A stretch of DNA of 64,000 nucleotides from PMG-095 sp049324695 (GCA_049324695.1 JBMOMJ010000056.1:124001-188000); one strand, 5' to 3'; positions 36,544 through 45,099 are shown, counted from the stretch's first letter. Program-made: numbers and translations. Notes: a model not told the origin generated them from the sequence alone.

Positions 36544-38015
36544 GGTCACGCGGAAGCTCATCGGAGCGAAGGGGCAAGCCGGCAAACCGCTCACACGGGC
36601 CGGCGCGGAACTGGGCGAAGCGAGCGAGAAGCTCTGGCGGGGTGCGCGCGATCCGAATGCGAGTCTAGTGAAGCTCAGCAGGGCGACGCGGCGAGCCGCT
36701 GGGCGGCTGAGCTGATGAGCGCCGAACGAACCCACGCGGGTTTGGGCAAAGACGGAGGCTGAGCGAGGCGCCTCGCTTGGTTCGAATCGCGCTCGCCGAC
36801 GAAGGCCGCGCGGAAGGCCGGCGGAGCGACGAGGGCGAGCTGGCGAACCCCCGCGACGGAAAACTGGGCGAGGACGAGCGAGAAGCCCTCGCGGGGCGGG
36901 TGCGATGCGAATGTGAGTCTCATGAAGCTTGGTCGGGCGACGCGACGGGCCGCTGGGCGGCTGAGCTGATGAGCGCCGAACGAAGCCACGCGGGTTTGGG
37001 CAAAGACGGAGGCTGAGCGAGGCGCCTCGCTTGGTTCGAATCGCGCTCGCCGACGAAGGCCGCGCGGAAGGCCCGGCGGAGCGACGAGGCAGAGCTGCCG
37101 GAGCCCCGCGGCGGAAACTGGGCGAGGACGTGTGCGATGCCAACAGGAGTCTCATGAAGCTCGGTCGGGCGACGCGGCGGGCCGCAAGGGGGCTGAGCTG
37201 ATGAGCGCCGAACGAACCCACGCGGGTTTGGGCAAAGACGGAGGCGGAGCGAGGCGGCCTCGCGGCCTCGCGTGGTTTCGAATCGCGCTCGCCCACGAGG
37301 GTCATACGGAAGCTCGTCGGAGCGAGGAGGCAGCGCCGGCGAACCCCCGCTGCGGATCTGGGCGAGGTCGAGCCAGAAGCTCTCGCGGGGCGTGTGCCGG
37401 GACGCGGCGGGCCGCTGCGCAGCTGAGCCGTGAGCGGGGAAACCAACCCACGCGGGTCTGGGCAAAGACGGAGGCTGAGCGAGGCGGCGTCGTGTGGTTC
37501 GAATCGCGCTCGCCCACGAGGGTCATACGGAAGCTCAGCGGAGCGACGAGGCGGGGCCGGCGAACCCCCCGCTGCGGATCTGGGCGAGTTGGAGCCAGAA
37601 GCTCTCGCGAGTTGCGCGTCGATCCGAACATGAGTCTCGCGAAGGTCAGTCGTGCGACGCCGGAAAGCCGCTGTGCGGCTGAGATCGGCGAACCAACCCG
37701 CGCGGGACTGGAAGGCGGAGGGAGGTGCTCTCGCGGGTTGCGCGTCGACCCGAACATGAAGCGGGAAGCCGCTTGGCGACTGAGCCGATGACGAGCGGCG
37801 AACCGACCCCACGCGGGTCTGGCATGACTGAGGGTGAGCGAGACGCCCTCGCGCAGTTCGAATCGCGCTCGCCGAAGAGGTCAGGCGGCAAGCTGAGCAG
37901 GAGCCGGACCAGCCGGCGAACCAGCCGCGCGGAACCGGGCGAGGACGAGCGAAAAGCTGTCGCGGAACGCGCGCGATGCGAACATGAGTCTCGTGAAGCT
38001 CAGTCGGGGCGAAGA
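36544..38015. repeat. Cluster of imperfect ~230-254 bp direct repeats, no gene
   Basis: Six copies of a block CCACGCGGGTYTGGGCAAAG (with variants) start at 36732, 36986, 37218, 37448, 37698 and 37809, giving spacings of 254, 232, 230, 250 and 111 bases. A partial copy covers 36544-36724. Five copies carry TTCGAATCGCGCTCGCC (36781, 37035, 37277, 37498, 37857), and a block GAGTCTCRTGAAGCTCRGTCGGGCGACGCG-like sequence closes most units. Because the spacings are not multiples of three, the long open frames seen here cannot encode a repeated protein. The block lies between bioF and the second parS site. It shows no terminal inverted repeats or transposase. Confidence 0.8.
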
Positions 38016-38240
38016 GGCTTGCGGCCCCAAGCCGGGGTGCAAGAGGGCAGCGAGCGGCGGGTCTAAAGCCCGCGCGCGAAAAGAAGACGCGCTCGACTCC
38101 CGAAAGGCGAACACCAATACCTCCGGCGAACGGGGACTCGGACGCGACGTACGGCTCTGGGCAGGGACTCGGACGCGGTCGGAGGAGATTTTATCTCCAA
38201 CGCGAAGCGGCACCAGCGGGCCAGGCGCAAAAGCGACCGA

Positions 38241-38256
38241 TGTTTCACGTGAAACA
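38241..38256. promoter_or_regulatory. parS site, perfect 16-bp palindrome (intergenic)
   Basis: TGTTTCACGTGAAACA, identical to the site in bioF, lies 2,153 bases from it and 225 bases beyond the last repeat unit. As a second exact copy in intergenic DNA it strongly supports a real ParB-binding region rather than a chance match. Confidence 0.92.
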
Positions 38257-38431
38257 TCCGTTGGCGGAAACGACGTGACGTTCCGGGTCGCGTCGGAGCC
38301 GGCATAAAGACACTGGTCCTCTGGCGCGTGTCGCGGCTGGCCCACGAGCGAAAGAGACTGGGGCAGAAGACCGCTTTGCGCAGACGCATAGGTTGCTACC
38401 CCCAACTGGTAGCGTGATCGGAGACCGCCTC

Positions 38432-38644
38432 ATGAAAACGCGCAGTGAGGACGCGCCGACGCCGTTTCGCCGGCCAAGAGCCGTCACGGAGTGGAAAGGA
38501 AAACAAGCGGTAGCGCTCGATCGCGACGAGCCGAGGCGCCGTCGAGCGTGCATGCGACTGGGCCGGCTCAACGTCCCGGTTTTGGACGACAAAGAGCAGC
38601 CCTCGTCGCGCGCACGAAAGAACGGCCGACCGGTCGCCACGTGA
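38432..38644 (+). CDS. Doubtful small ORF
   Basis: A 70-residue frame begins at an ATG with GGAGA seven bases upstream. The product is basic and Arg-rich (DEPRRRRACMRLGRLNVPVL) and matches nothing I know. Third-position GC is lower than in clear genes of the window. It may be chance in the gene-poor spacer. Confidence 0.2.
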   Translation: MKTRSEDAPTPFRRPRAVTEWKGKQAVALDRDEPRRRRACMRLGRLNVPVLDDKEQPSSRARKNGRPVAT

Positions 38645-38698
38645 AATGCGCTGCTGTGTCAGCCGAGCGAAAGAAAGCGCGCCGACGTGAGCTCGTGC

Positions 38699-38726
38699 AT
38701 CATAAAGACAGGTTGGAAATCATAAA
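38699..38726. repeat. Pair of ATCATAAA direct repeats, 20 bp apart
   Basis: ATCATAAA occurs at 38699-38706 and 38719-38726, exactly two helical turns apart, in an AT-rich pocket just before the TetR gene. The spacing suits binding of a dimeric regulator to one face of the DNA. Confidence 0.45.
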
Positions 38727-38742
38727 AACTGTTGAGTATTTA
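38713..38742 (+). promoter_or_regulatory. Possible promoter of the TetR gene
   Basis: TTGGAA (38713) and TATTTA (38737) are 18 bases apart in the most AT-rich spot of the region and overlap the second ATCATAAA copy. If this is used, the ATG at 38742 is too early and translation starts at GTG 38787. Confidence 0.35.
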
Positions 38743-38786
38743 TGGTGTCACTGCGTGCACCCAGTCGCGGGCGGTATTCGCGCCGC

Positions 38787-39455
38787 GTGAGCGCGGTAGA
38801 GCGCTTTAGGGAGCAGCGCGCGCGAATGCTGCGTGGTGTGTTGCTCGCGAACTGGAGTGGGCGGGCATCGGTCAGCGCGGTTGCCGAGTTGTGTGGAGTG
38901 GGGCGGTCGACGTTTTACGAGTGCTTCGATGATTTCGAGCATGCGTTGGTGCAGGCACGCGCAGAGGCAGTGCGAGATCTGATTGAGCGCTTCGTCGCGA
39001 AGTTGGAGCGAAGCAGAGGCGCGTCGAGCGATCGCCTGGGGCGAGCGTGCCAAGCGTGGTGTGAGGTTGCGTTGGAAGCACCGCTGGAGATGTTGGCAGC
39101 GGTGTCCGGCGCGCAGCGAGAGGTGGCTGCGGAGCGTGAGCGCAGTGTCACTCAGGTGTTTGCGCGGGCAGTGTTGGATTCGCAGGCGAGGCGCGATGAG
39201 TGTGTGCGTGACGCGGCGGCAAGCGAGGTGTCACTGCGCGCGAGGGATGCGGCGGAGCTGGCGCTCGCCGGGTGTGCGAAGGAGGCAGCGAAATCGATCG
39301 CAGAAATGGCGATGCAGGCGATGCAAGTGAGCGCGAGTGTGGAGGACGGCCTGGATCGTCCCGAGGTGGGACTCGCGCATGCGAGCGAGGCGGTCGAAGT
39401 GGCTGCACGCGCGGCGCGTGTGTTGGAGCAGACGTTGCGTCGAATGATGAGTTGA
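38787..39455 (+). CDS. TetR-family transcriptional regulator
   Basis: From GTG 38787 the protein has 222 residues; ATG 38742 would add 15. The helix-turn-helix is at residues about 28-50 (SVSAVAELCGVGRSTFYECFDDFE), fitting TetR with the usual F-Y-x-x-F. The remaining helical region is rich in Ala and Glu and binds an unknown ligand. TetR proteins commonly repress their own promoter, and the ATCATAAA pair upstream is a candidate operator. No obvious target operon lies next to it. Confidence 0.83.
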   Translation: MSAVERFREQRARMLRGVLLANWSGRASVSAVAELCGVGRSTFYECFDDFEHALVQARAEAVRDLIERFVAKLERSRGASSDRLGRACQAWCEVALEAPLEMLAAVSGAQREVAAERERSVTQVFARAVLDSQARRDECVRDAAASEVSLRARDAAELALAGCAKEAAKSIAEMAMQAMQVSASVEDGLDRPEVGLAHASEAVEVAARAARVLEQTLRRMMS

Positions 39456-39573
39456 AACGGAGTGTTCGGCGCCAAGTTGCTGCACGCGATGAGCGAGCAG
39501 TCCGCTCGATGTGATGAGCGAGTGGGCAATTGGGGTCGCGCGCTTCCTGTGGGAAAGGCTGTGGAGAATCTCG

Positions 39574-39593
39574 GGTTAGCTAGGGGTTAGCTA
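39574..39593. repeat. Direct repeat GGTTAGCTA x2 upstream of zapA
   Basis: GGTTAGCTA occurs at 39574 and again at 39585, an 11-bp period (one helical turn), about 60 bases before the zapA start. It is a candidate regulator-binding site for this cell-division gene. Confidence 0.4.
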
Positions 39594-39652
39594 ATCGAGC
39601 TCAAACAGGCATTTCCATGGGGAGGGAGCGATGCTAGCGTAGCGCCGTTCGC

Positions 39653-40003
39653 ATGGGTAATCCGGTCGAGCTCCGCGTCGGCGGACAGAGCTACCGAGTC
39701 GTGGCATCGGCCGATGAAGCGGAGTTGCGTCGGCTGGCGGGTGTAGTGGATGCTCGCTTGCGTTCGCTGAGTCAGCCGAATCGACACATCTCGCCCCAGG
39801 CGCTGGTGCTCGCCGCAATCGCGTTGGCGCACGATTTGGAAGAGGAGCGCGCGCTGCGGCGCCGAGCCGAAGAGCGTTCGAAGCAGATGTTGCGGGCGTT
39901 GCTTCAGCGTATCGACGCGGTGCTCGAGGAGACACCGGCGCCGCCCGAAGCCGATTTCGCGGGCGCCGAGCCGACTTCGGAACCAGTGCAACCGCAACCC
40001 TGA
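39653..40003 (+). CDS. zapA: Cell division protein ZapA
   Basis: The 116-residue protein begins VELRVGGQSYRVVASADEAELRRLAGVVDARL, the beta-hairpin and helix of ZapA, and continues with a long helix (LAAIALAHDLEEERALRRRAEERSKQMLRAL) that forms the tetramer coiled coil. ZapA bundles FtsZ filaments in the Z ring. A proline-rich tail of about 25 residues follows. Although zapA often neighbours 6S RNA in other bacteria, the 51 bases downstream leave no room for it here. Confidence 0.92.
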   Translation: MGNPVELRVGGQSYRVVASADEAELRRLAGVVDARLRSLSQPNRHISPQALVLAAIALAHDLEEERALRRRAEERSKQMLRALLQRIDAVLEETPAPPEADFAGAEPTSEPVQPQP

Positions 40004-40054
40004 CCGTGCGGCGCCGTGGATTCGAGGGTGCGCCGCGAGGCTTTTGCGCGCGGT

Positions 40055-40591
40055 TTACTTCAGGGCACCCCAGAGCAGGAGCCACGGTACCGCCAAGATG
40101 AAGCCGTCGAGTTGAACGCCGAGGGCGAGGACGTTGCTGCGCGGGCCGTCGAAGAGGTGTGTGCCGCTGAGGACTACGCCGCCGGCGAGGTTGTAGCTGC
40201 CGTGGAAGTTGAAGCTCCGCGGACCCCAAAAGAGTGAGGCTTCGACGCCGGGCTCGCGACCATCGCGGAGGACACCACCTGCGGAGGCTACGAGGGGGAA
40301 ATCTTCGATGATGGGAAAGAGAGCGCGCGCTCCGAGTGAAAGGCGGAGGTCGCTGAAGGCAGTGGTGCCCACGCTGGCGTACGGGCCAAAGCCGAAGTCG
40401 CTGGTTCGTTCGCGAAGAAGGATTAGGTCGGCTTGCGCCGCCCCGCAGAACGCAGCGTGGTCGAACCAAGTGTCGTCGTCACCAACGAGGCAACCGGCAC
40501 CCAGCAAGCCAGTGTTCCACTGAGGGTGCGCCTGCGCGAGTGATGAGCTGAGGCACACGACCAGAGCCGCGAAGAGCGAGCTCGGCTTCAT
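40055..40591 (-). CDS. Hypothetical exported protein, probable beta-barrel
   Basis: The 178-residue protein has a clear signal peptide (MKPSSLFAALVVCLSSSLAQA) and a mature part of alternating amphipathic strands (LILLRERTSDFGFGPYASVGT, SLGARALFPIIEDFPLVAS). Two cysteines (GAGCLV, AFCGAA) could pair. It resembles small outer-membrane barrels but lacks a terminal Phe. No family is recognised. It lies 28 bases downstream of the lipoprotein gene at 40620 and probably shares its transcript. Confidence 0.65.
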   Translation of the reverse strand: MKPSSLFAALVVCLSSSLAQAHPQWNTGLLGAGCLVGDDDTWFDHAAFCGAAQADLILLRERTSDFGFGPYASVGTTAFSDLRLSLGARALFPIIEDFPLVASAGGVLRDGREPGVEASLFWGPRSFNFHGSYNLAGGVVLSGTHLFDGPRSNVLALGVQLDGFILAVPWLLLWGALK

Positions 40592-40619
40592 GATTAGGCC
40601 GCGGCGAGCCCAGCGAAGA

Positions 40620-41444
40620 TCACTGGCTGCAGCCGGCGGGCGGCGTGTTCGTGCAGAGTCCCGCGTTCGCTGGATTCGAGCGCACCGCGCAGTTGTTGCA
40701 CGGGTCGCTGCACACGCCGTTGAAGCCAGCGCACTCGGTGCAGGGCACCACCTGGTCCTGACCTAGGAGGCAAACGCTCGACGTGGTCGCCTGGGTTGGC
40801 GCGACACAGCTGAAGGAGCCAACCGCTCCGGTGTTCGTGGAGGTCGGGTAATTGATGAGGCAGCCGCGGCAGATTTGAATCGGGAATTGGTACTCGCCCG
40901 ATTCGACCTTCTGCCCGCCCAGCGTCGTTCCAAAGACCTTCACTTTGGCGAGAACGAGGCCTGAGCCCTGCACCGCGCCTTCGATGGCAGCGGAGAGTGC
41001 CGCGGGAATGATGTCGACGAAGATCACGCCGAGCCCGGGATCGGTGCCGGTGGAGGGGTTTACGAAGCCGCTACCGATGGTCGAAAAGGGGTTCGGGCTG
41101 TTGCCGAGGTTGAGGTCTTGGGCGTAGGCGTCTTGCAGAGTGATGTCGGCGCCTTCGAGCTGCAGGCGAGCCGTCTCGGTGCGCAGCCGTTCGCGTGAAC
41201 CGCGTTGCGTGAGCTGGCTGCCTACGAGCAGAGCAGCGCGATAGCCGTTGCGCAGCGCTAGATCGAGGGTGCCGCCTGCGCGCATGAGAGCGCCGCTTTC
41301 GGCTTTCGCTACGCAGTCGGTGGCTTCGACGGCGAGCACGCCTTCGACGAAGAGCATGCTCTCGTTGTCGGCGCAGCCAGGCGCCGCGAGGAGCCCCAGC
41401 ATGGTCACACCAAGAGCGCCCGTGATTTTCCGCAGCCAAGTCAT
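40620..41444 (-). CDS. Hypothetical lipoprotein
   Basis: The 274-residue protein has a signal ending in lipobox APGC (C24). The first part contains a region AALLVGSQLTQRGSRERLRTETARLQLEGADI that is helical then strand-like (given in part). The C-terminus is Cys-rich: ICRGCLINY, then CTECAGFNGVCSDPCNNCAVRS, suggesting a disulfide-bonded knot. Such Cys-rich ends recur in several exported proteins of this window. I do not recognise the family. Confidence 0.72.
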   Translation of the reverse strand: MTWLRKITGALGVTMLGLLAAPGCADNESMLFVEGVLAVEATDCVAKAESGALMRAGGTLDLALRNGYRAALLVGSQLTQRGSRERLRTETARLQLEGADITLQDAYAQDLNLGNSPNPFSTIGSGFVNPSTGTDPGLGVIFVDIIPAALSAAIEGAVQGSGLVLAKVKVFGTTLGGQKVESGEYQFPIQICRGCLINYPTSTNTGAVGSFSCVAPTQATTSSVCLLGQDQVVPCTECAGFNGVCSDPCNNCAVRSNPANAGLCTNTPPAGCSQ

Positions 41445-41595
41445 TCGGGGACCTCGATCGCGGCCGCAGCGCGGCGACGCGTCTTTTTCAGCCCGTGAGT
41501 TTAGCGCTCGGCTTTCGGGAGCGCCAAAATAACGGGGTGCGCGTCACGGTAACGAAAGTGGGATAGCGAGTCCGTGAACGCGCTATCAGGCTTAT

Positions 41596-43170
41596 TTAAG
41601 CCGAACGCTTGAGGGCGAGTACGGCAGCTTCCAGGTCCGCGAGCGGCAAATCCATGGTTTCGACGCGACCGACGTCGTGCGCAACGATGAAGGTCAGTTT
41701 CGAGGCCTTGCGCTTCTTGTCGTGTGCGATCAGGCGAACCGCGTCTTCCAGCGGTTCCGCGCCGACGTCCACGGGGAGGCCGAGGCGAGCGAGCAAACTT
41801 TCGACGCGAGTGGCTAGTGCGGCAGGAGTGAAGCCGAGCGAAACGCCGATGCGCAGCGCCGCAACGAGCCCGAGGCTGATGGCTTCGCCGTGGGTGAGCC
41901 GCGAATAGCCTGCGACGGACTCCAGAGCGTGCCCCACGGTGTGCCCCAGGTTCAGCACGGCACGCAACCCACTCTCACGCTCGTCGGCGCTGACGATGCG
42001 GGCCTTCACGCGGATGGAGCGGCGCACGATTTCGATCAAGAGTTCGCGCGGCCGTACCCCCTCGAGTGCGCTGGGATCGTCAAGCAAATCGAGCAAGCCC
42101 GGATCGCCAATCAGCGCAGTTTTAACGACCTCCGCGAGCGCGCTGCGGAAGGCACGCGGCGTTTCGGTGCGCAGTACCTCGACGTCGCACAGCACTCCGG
42201 ACGGTTGCCAGAAGGCGCCGACGGCATTCTTCGCGGCAAGCAAATCGACACCGGTTTTGCCGCCCACCGAAGCATCCACCATCGCGAGCAAGGTCGTGGG
42301 AACGCCGACCCAACGCACACCCCGCATGAAGGTTGCTGCCGCGAAGCCCGTCATGTCCGTCACGACGCCACCTCCCAGCGCGACGAACACCGCTTTGCGA
42401 TCGGCGTGCGACTCGAGCGCCGCCTTCCAGATGCGCTCCACCGTGGCGATGTGCTTGTTTTCCTCGCCCGGCGGCAAGCGCACGACGGCGGGCGAGTGCA
42501 AGGCGCGTACGGCACTTTCACCGTGTAAAGCGAAGACTGTCTCGTCGCTGACCAGCAACGTGCGCGAGGCCGAACCCACCAGCGCTGCCAGTCGATCCGC
42601 TACCAACGCTGCTCCCACCTCCACGGCGTAGGAGCTAGCGCCAGCGGCGACGGCGATGGGATCGCGCTTCCACACCGCCTGGACGTCCACTGCTACCTGC
42701 TCCGGCGTGCGACCGTCGGTCGCGATGGTGGCGTGGGTCTCGGCGTAGCTGGCAGAGCGCGCGCCCAAAAGCGAAAGGATGCGGGCGTCCCGGTCGGGAC
42801 CCGCGAGCAGGGGTCGAGAGTCGTCGCGGGCTACGCGTCGGGCGATTTCCTCTGGGCTCGCCTGGAGCGTTACGACGATTGCCTCGTCGAGGGCGCGCAG
42901 GCGAGTTTCGCGGACCAACAGCGCGCCACCACCGAGCGCAACCACCGGCGCACCGCCGCGTGCCAGCAACTCAAAGAGGGTGCTTCGCTCGAGAGTTCGG
43001 AAAGCTTCTTCGCCGCGCTCAGCAAAGAAGCGCGCGACCCCCATGCCAGCGCGCGCTTCGATCAGCGAGTCGAGATCGAGGAACTCACGCCCGCAGCGCT
43101 CGGCGACCAGTCGACCGACCGAGGATTTTCCGGTCGCCATGAATCCGTTGAGAAGGAGGGGGCGCAACAT
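41596..43170 (-). CDS. aroKB: Bifunctional shikimate kinase / 3-dehydroquinate synthase
   Basis: From ATG 43170 the protein has 524 residues. The first ~165 are shikimate kinase with Walker A GFMATGKSS (residues 9-17), the EEAFRTLE segment and the ATP-lid DDSRPLLAG. The rest is 3-dehydroquinate synthase with NAD-binding GGGVVTDMTGFAAATFMRG, the GGKTGVDLLAAKNAVGAFWQP stretch (split for length) and zinc ligands in LNLGHTVGHALE. The two steps are third-to-last enzymes of chorismate synthesis, steps 2 and 5. A fused AroKB is known in Thermotoga; separate genes are the rule in proteobacteria. The frame upstream to 43593 is not conserved and is rejected. Confidence 0.93.
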   Translation of the reverse strand: MLRPLLLNGFMATGKSSVGRLVAERCGREFLDLDSLIEARAGMGVARFFAERGEEAFRTLERSTLFELLARGGAPVVALGGGALLVRETRLRALDEAIVVTLQASPEEIARRVARDDSRPLLAGPDRDARILSLLGARSASYAETHATIATDGRTPEQVAVDVQAVWKRDPIAVAAGASSYAVEVGAALVADRLAALVGSASRTLLVSDETVFALHGESAVRALHSPAVVRLPPGEENKHIATVERIWKAALESHADRKAVFVALGGGVVTDMTGFAAATFMRGVRWVGVPTTLLAMVDASVGGKTGVDLLAAKNAVGAFWQPSGVLCDVEVLRTETPRAFRSALAEVVKTALIGDPGLLDLLDDPSALEGVRPRELLIEIVRRSIRVKARIVSADERESGLRAVLNLGHTVGHALESVAGYSRLTHGEAISLGLVAALRIGVSLGFTPAALATRVESLLARLGLPVDVGAEPLEDAVRLIAHDKKRKASKLTFIVAHDVGRVETMDLPLADLEAAVLALKRSA

Positions 43171-43320
43171 CGGGGCGAAGGGTGCCAAAGGTGAACGTCC
43201 GGCGCCAGCGGGTGACGGGAGTCGCGCGCTCGCAGGCGCGCACCCACGCGCTCGAAGACCCACATTTTCGCGAAGGAAACGGGGCGCGCGACGGGGTTGA
43301 GATAGACTTGAGGCTCTCTC

Positions 43321-45099
43321 TTGCACGAATCCGTTCATCCATCGGACCGGGCGCCTCAGAGTTCTGTTGGCAGCGGCTTGGACCATGATGAGGACGAGCT
43401 CTTCGTGGTCGGGATTTTGGCGGACGCCGAAGCCGGCGAACTTCTGCGCCGAACGCTCGCGACCACCAACGATCGCGTGAGCATCGCGCTCGACCTTGCC
43501 GAAGGGCTGACGCGCGTTTCGGCACAGGCGCCGGATCTCGCGTTCGTGGACGTGACCTTGGGCGGGAACGCGGGGCTCGCCGTGGTGCATCACATTCGTG
43601 CGCTCTCGCCGAGCACGACGGTATACGCCGTGACCCGCAGCGATCGGCTCGAGCTGGGCTTGCAGGCTGTCGCGCTCGGAAGCCAGGGCACCTTAATTTT
43701 GCCGCTCTCTGGCGACGACGTGCTCACTGCGCTGGGCGATGTTCGGCGTCGGCGTGCGGAGCTTTTACAGCGCAGCCGCCTGGCGGAAAGCAGCGCTCGC
43801 GATAACGCAGCGGCGGCGTTGTGCGCCGATCTGGTCGAGCTCGCGGACGCGCCGTCGCGTCGCGCAGCCGCCGAACGCCTTGCCTCGATTTTTGCGGAGC
43901 GCCTGCCGTCGCGCCGAGTGCTGGTGTACCTCGCCGCGAGCGAAGCGTCGCGGCAGCTGGTGCGCGTGGCGATTCATGGCGAGAGCACCGATGAGCCGTC
44001 ATTTTGCGACGAGCTCGAGCTGTTGCGTTACGCCAAGTCGCACGATCTGGAAGTGGTTCGCTTGGCGCTTCGGCGCGAACAGCTGGGTTTGGTGCTGGTC
44101 GAGGCCTCTCGCTCCGATGCACCATTGTTGTCGATCGCAGCGTCTTGCGGAACCTTGGGGATCGCCGTAATGGGCGCGCGCGAGCAATCGAGTCGCGGCG
44201 CGATGAAGGATCCCGAGTCGAGCGCGTACACGTTTGCTTACTTCGTGGACGTAGCTGGGCGCGAAATCGACATTGCGCGCCGGCACGGGCGGCGTTTCGC
44301 GTTGGCGACCATCGTGGTGCAGGGCGCCGGGCGTGAGCCGGCTTCGACGCGCGAACCCACCGTGGACACCGCCGAACGCGTGCTCGCTGCAGTGCGCGAC
44401 ACCGACGTGTTGGCGCGTGTCGACGCCAACGAATTTTACCTACTTTTGCCGGAAACCGGCGGTCTGGGTGCGCAATCGTGCCGGCGGCGTGTGCTCGAGC
44501 AGCTGGGTGTGTTCGCGCGCTTCGAGGTGGCGATGGGGCTCGCCAATTTCCCGCACGACGGTTCGGATCTGTCGCGCCTCTTGCGCGTGGCGAAGCATCG
44601 CGCCGACGCCTGCGCGCGCTCGGTTGTCGAGAGCTTCGGTTTGCATCAACTCTCGTTCGTGGAGCTCTTGGACGCGCTGCTCGGCAGCGTGGTGATGCGC
44701 TCTGCGCGCTCGCCCGGCGATTTGGAAGCGCCTCGCTACATCGAGCTGCCCGCGATGGACGCAATCTCGGTGGCACTTTCGGCGGTACGCGAGGCAGCGC
44801 GCGGCGGAGAAACACGTGTGATCGCGACGCAGCACGCCGGCATCAGCATTGGCGGCGCCGTGCGCGCGGAGGTGACGCGCGAGCTCGAAGGAGTAAAGCT
44901 CGACGTGGTGGAGGTGTCGCAGCTGGTAGGCGCGGAGAACGCCGACGTACTCGTGATCGTCGCGCAGCACGCCTGCTATCTGATGGCGGGTCGCAGCGAG
45001 GGCGGGCTGGTGCGCGTGGTGCATTCGACCGATCCGCTGCTGGCCGACACTCTGCTTCGACGGCTCGGCGAAGCCACCTTTTCGAGGCTGCTCGACTGA
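43321..45099 (+). CDS. Degenerate receiver-GAF-GGDEF signalling protein
   Basis: The 592-residue protein starts at TTG 43321 (or a later GTG). Residues 28-140 resemble a response-regulator receiver: D77 in PDLAFVDVTL is kept, but the N-terminal acidic pair and the lysine after strand 5 (here LPLSG) are lost. A GAF-like region (about 165-290) follows. Residues 300-420 resemble a GGDEF domain in which the GGDEF signature reads DANEF (368-372), so it should not make cyclic di-GMP. The last part has beta-rich sequence. It starts a coupled run of signalling genes. Function is unknown; a protein scaffold or cyclic-di-GMP reader is possible. Confidence 0.75.
   Translation: MHESVHPSDRAPQSSVGSGLDHDEDELFVVGILADAEAGELLRRTLATTNDRVSIALDLAEGLTRVSAQAPDLAFVDVTLGGNAGLAVVHHIRALSPSTTVYAVTRSDRLELGLQAVALGSQGTLILPLSGDDVLTALGDVRRRRAELLQRSRLAESSARDNAAAALCADLVELADAPSRRAAAERLASIFAERLPSRRVLVYLAASEASRQLVRVAIHGESTDEPSFCDELELLRYAKSHDLEVVRLALRREQLGLVLVEASRSDAPLLSIAASCGTLGIAVMGAREQSSRGAMKDPESSAYTFAYFVDVAGREIDIARRHGRRFALATIVVQGAGREPASTREPTVDTAERVLAAVRDTDVLARVDANEFYLLLPETGGLGAQSCRRRVLEQLGVFARFEVAMGLANFPHDGSDLSRLLRVAKHRADACARSVVESFGLHQLSFVELLDALLGSVVMRSARSPGDLEAPRYIELPAMDAISVALSAVREAARGGETRVIATQHAGISIGGAVRAEVTRELEGVKLDVVEVSQLVGAENADVLVIVAQHACYLMAGRSEGGLVRVVHSTDPLLADTLLRRLGEATFSRLLD

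Larger units (their letters stand above)
38016..38698. other. Gene-poor spacer between the repeat cluster and the TetR gene
   Basis: This stretch continues the long gene-free interval. It holds the second parS site and one doubtful small frame at 38432-38644. A short inverted repeat, GCTACC-CCCAACT-GGTAGC, lies at about 38394-38412. Base composition becomes less GC-rich toward the TetR gene. Several frames are open but none resembles a protein family. Confidence 0.5.

Noticed and set aside
36313..37812. Long open frame on the minus strand upstream of bioF (N-terminal extension to 915 residues)
   Set aside because: It reads through the direct repeats, whose spacings are not multiples of three, so each copy is translated in a different frame. 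The BioF family begins at ATG 36312. High GC explains the lack of stops.
36781..37873. tRNA genes suggested by TTCGAATC T-loop-like sequence
   Set aside because: The flanking bases do not pair as a T-stem and no D-arm, anticodon arm or acceptor stem is found. The peptide GERDSN in the opposite frame is a known artefact of such sequence.
36313..38741. Insertion sequence or integrated element as the source of the gene-poor repeat region
   Set aside because: No transposase, integrase, terminal inverted repeat or target-site duplication could be found.
39548..39568. DnaA-box-like TGTGGGAAA and TGTGGAGAA near zapA, as part of oriC
   Set aside because: Each has one or two mismatches to TGTGNATAA, there are only two, and no dnaA, dnaN or AT-rich unwinding element is present.
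40004..40054. 6S RNA next to zapA
   Set aside because: The gap is 51 bases, too short for the ~180-nt RNA, and the spacer upstream of zapA does not show the large open bubble structure.
41589..41602. Hairpin GGCTTA-TT-TAAGCC at the end of aroKB as a terminator
   Set aside because: The stem overlaps the stop codon, the loop is only two bases and no U-tract follows.
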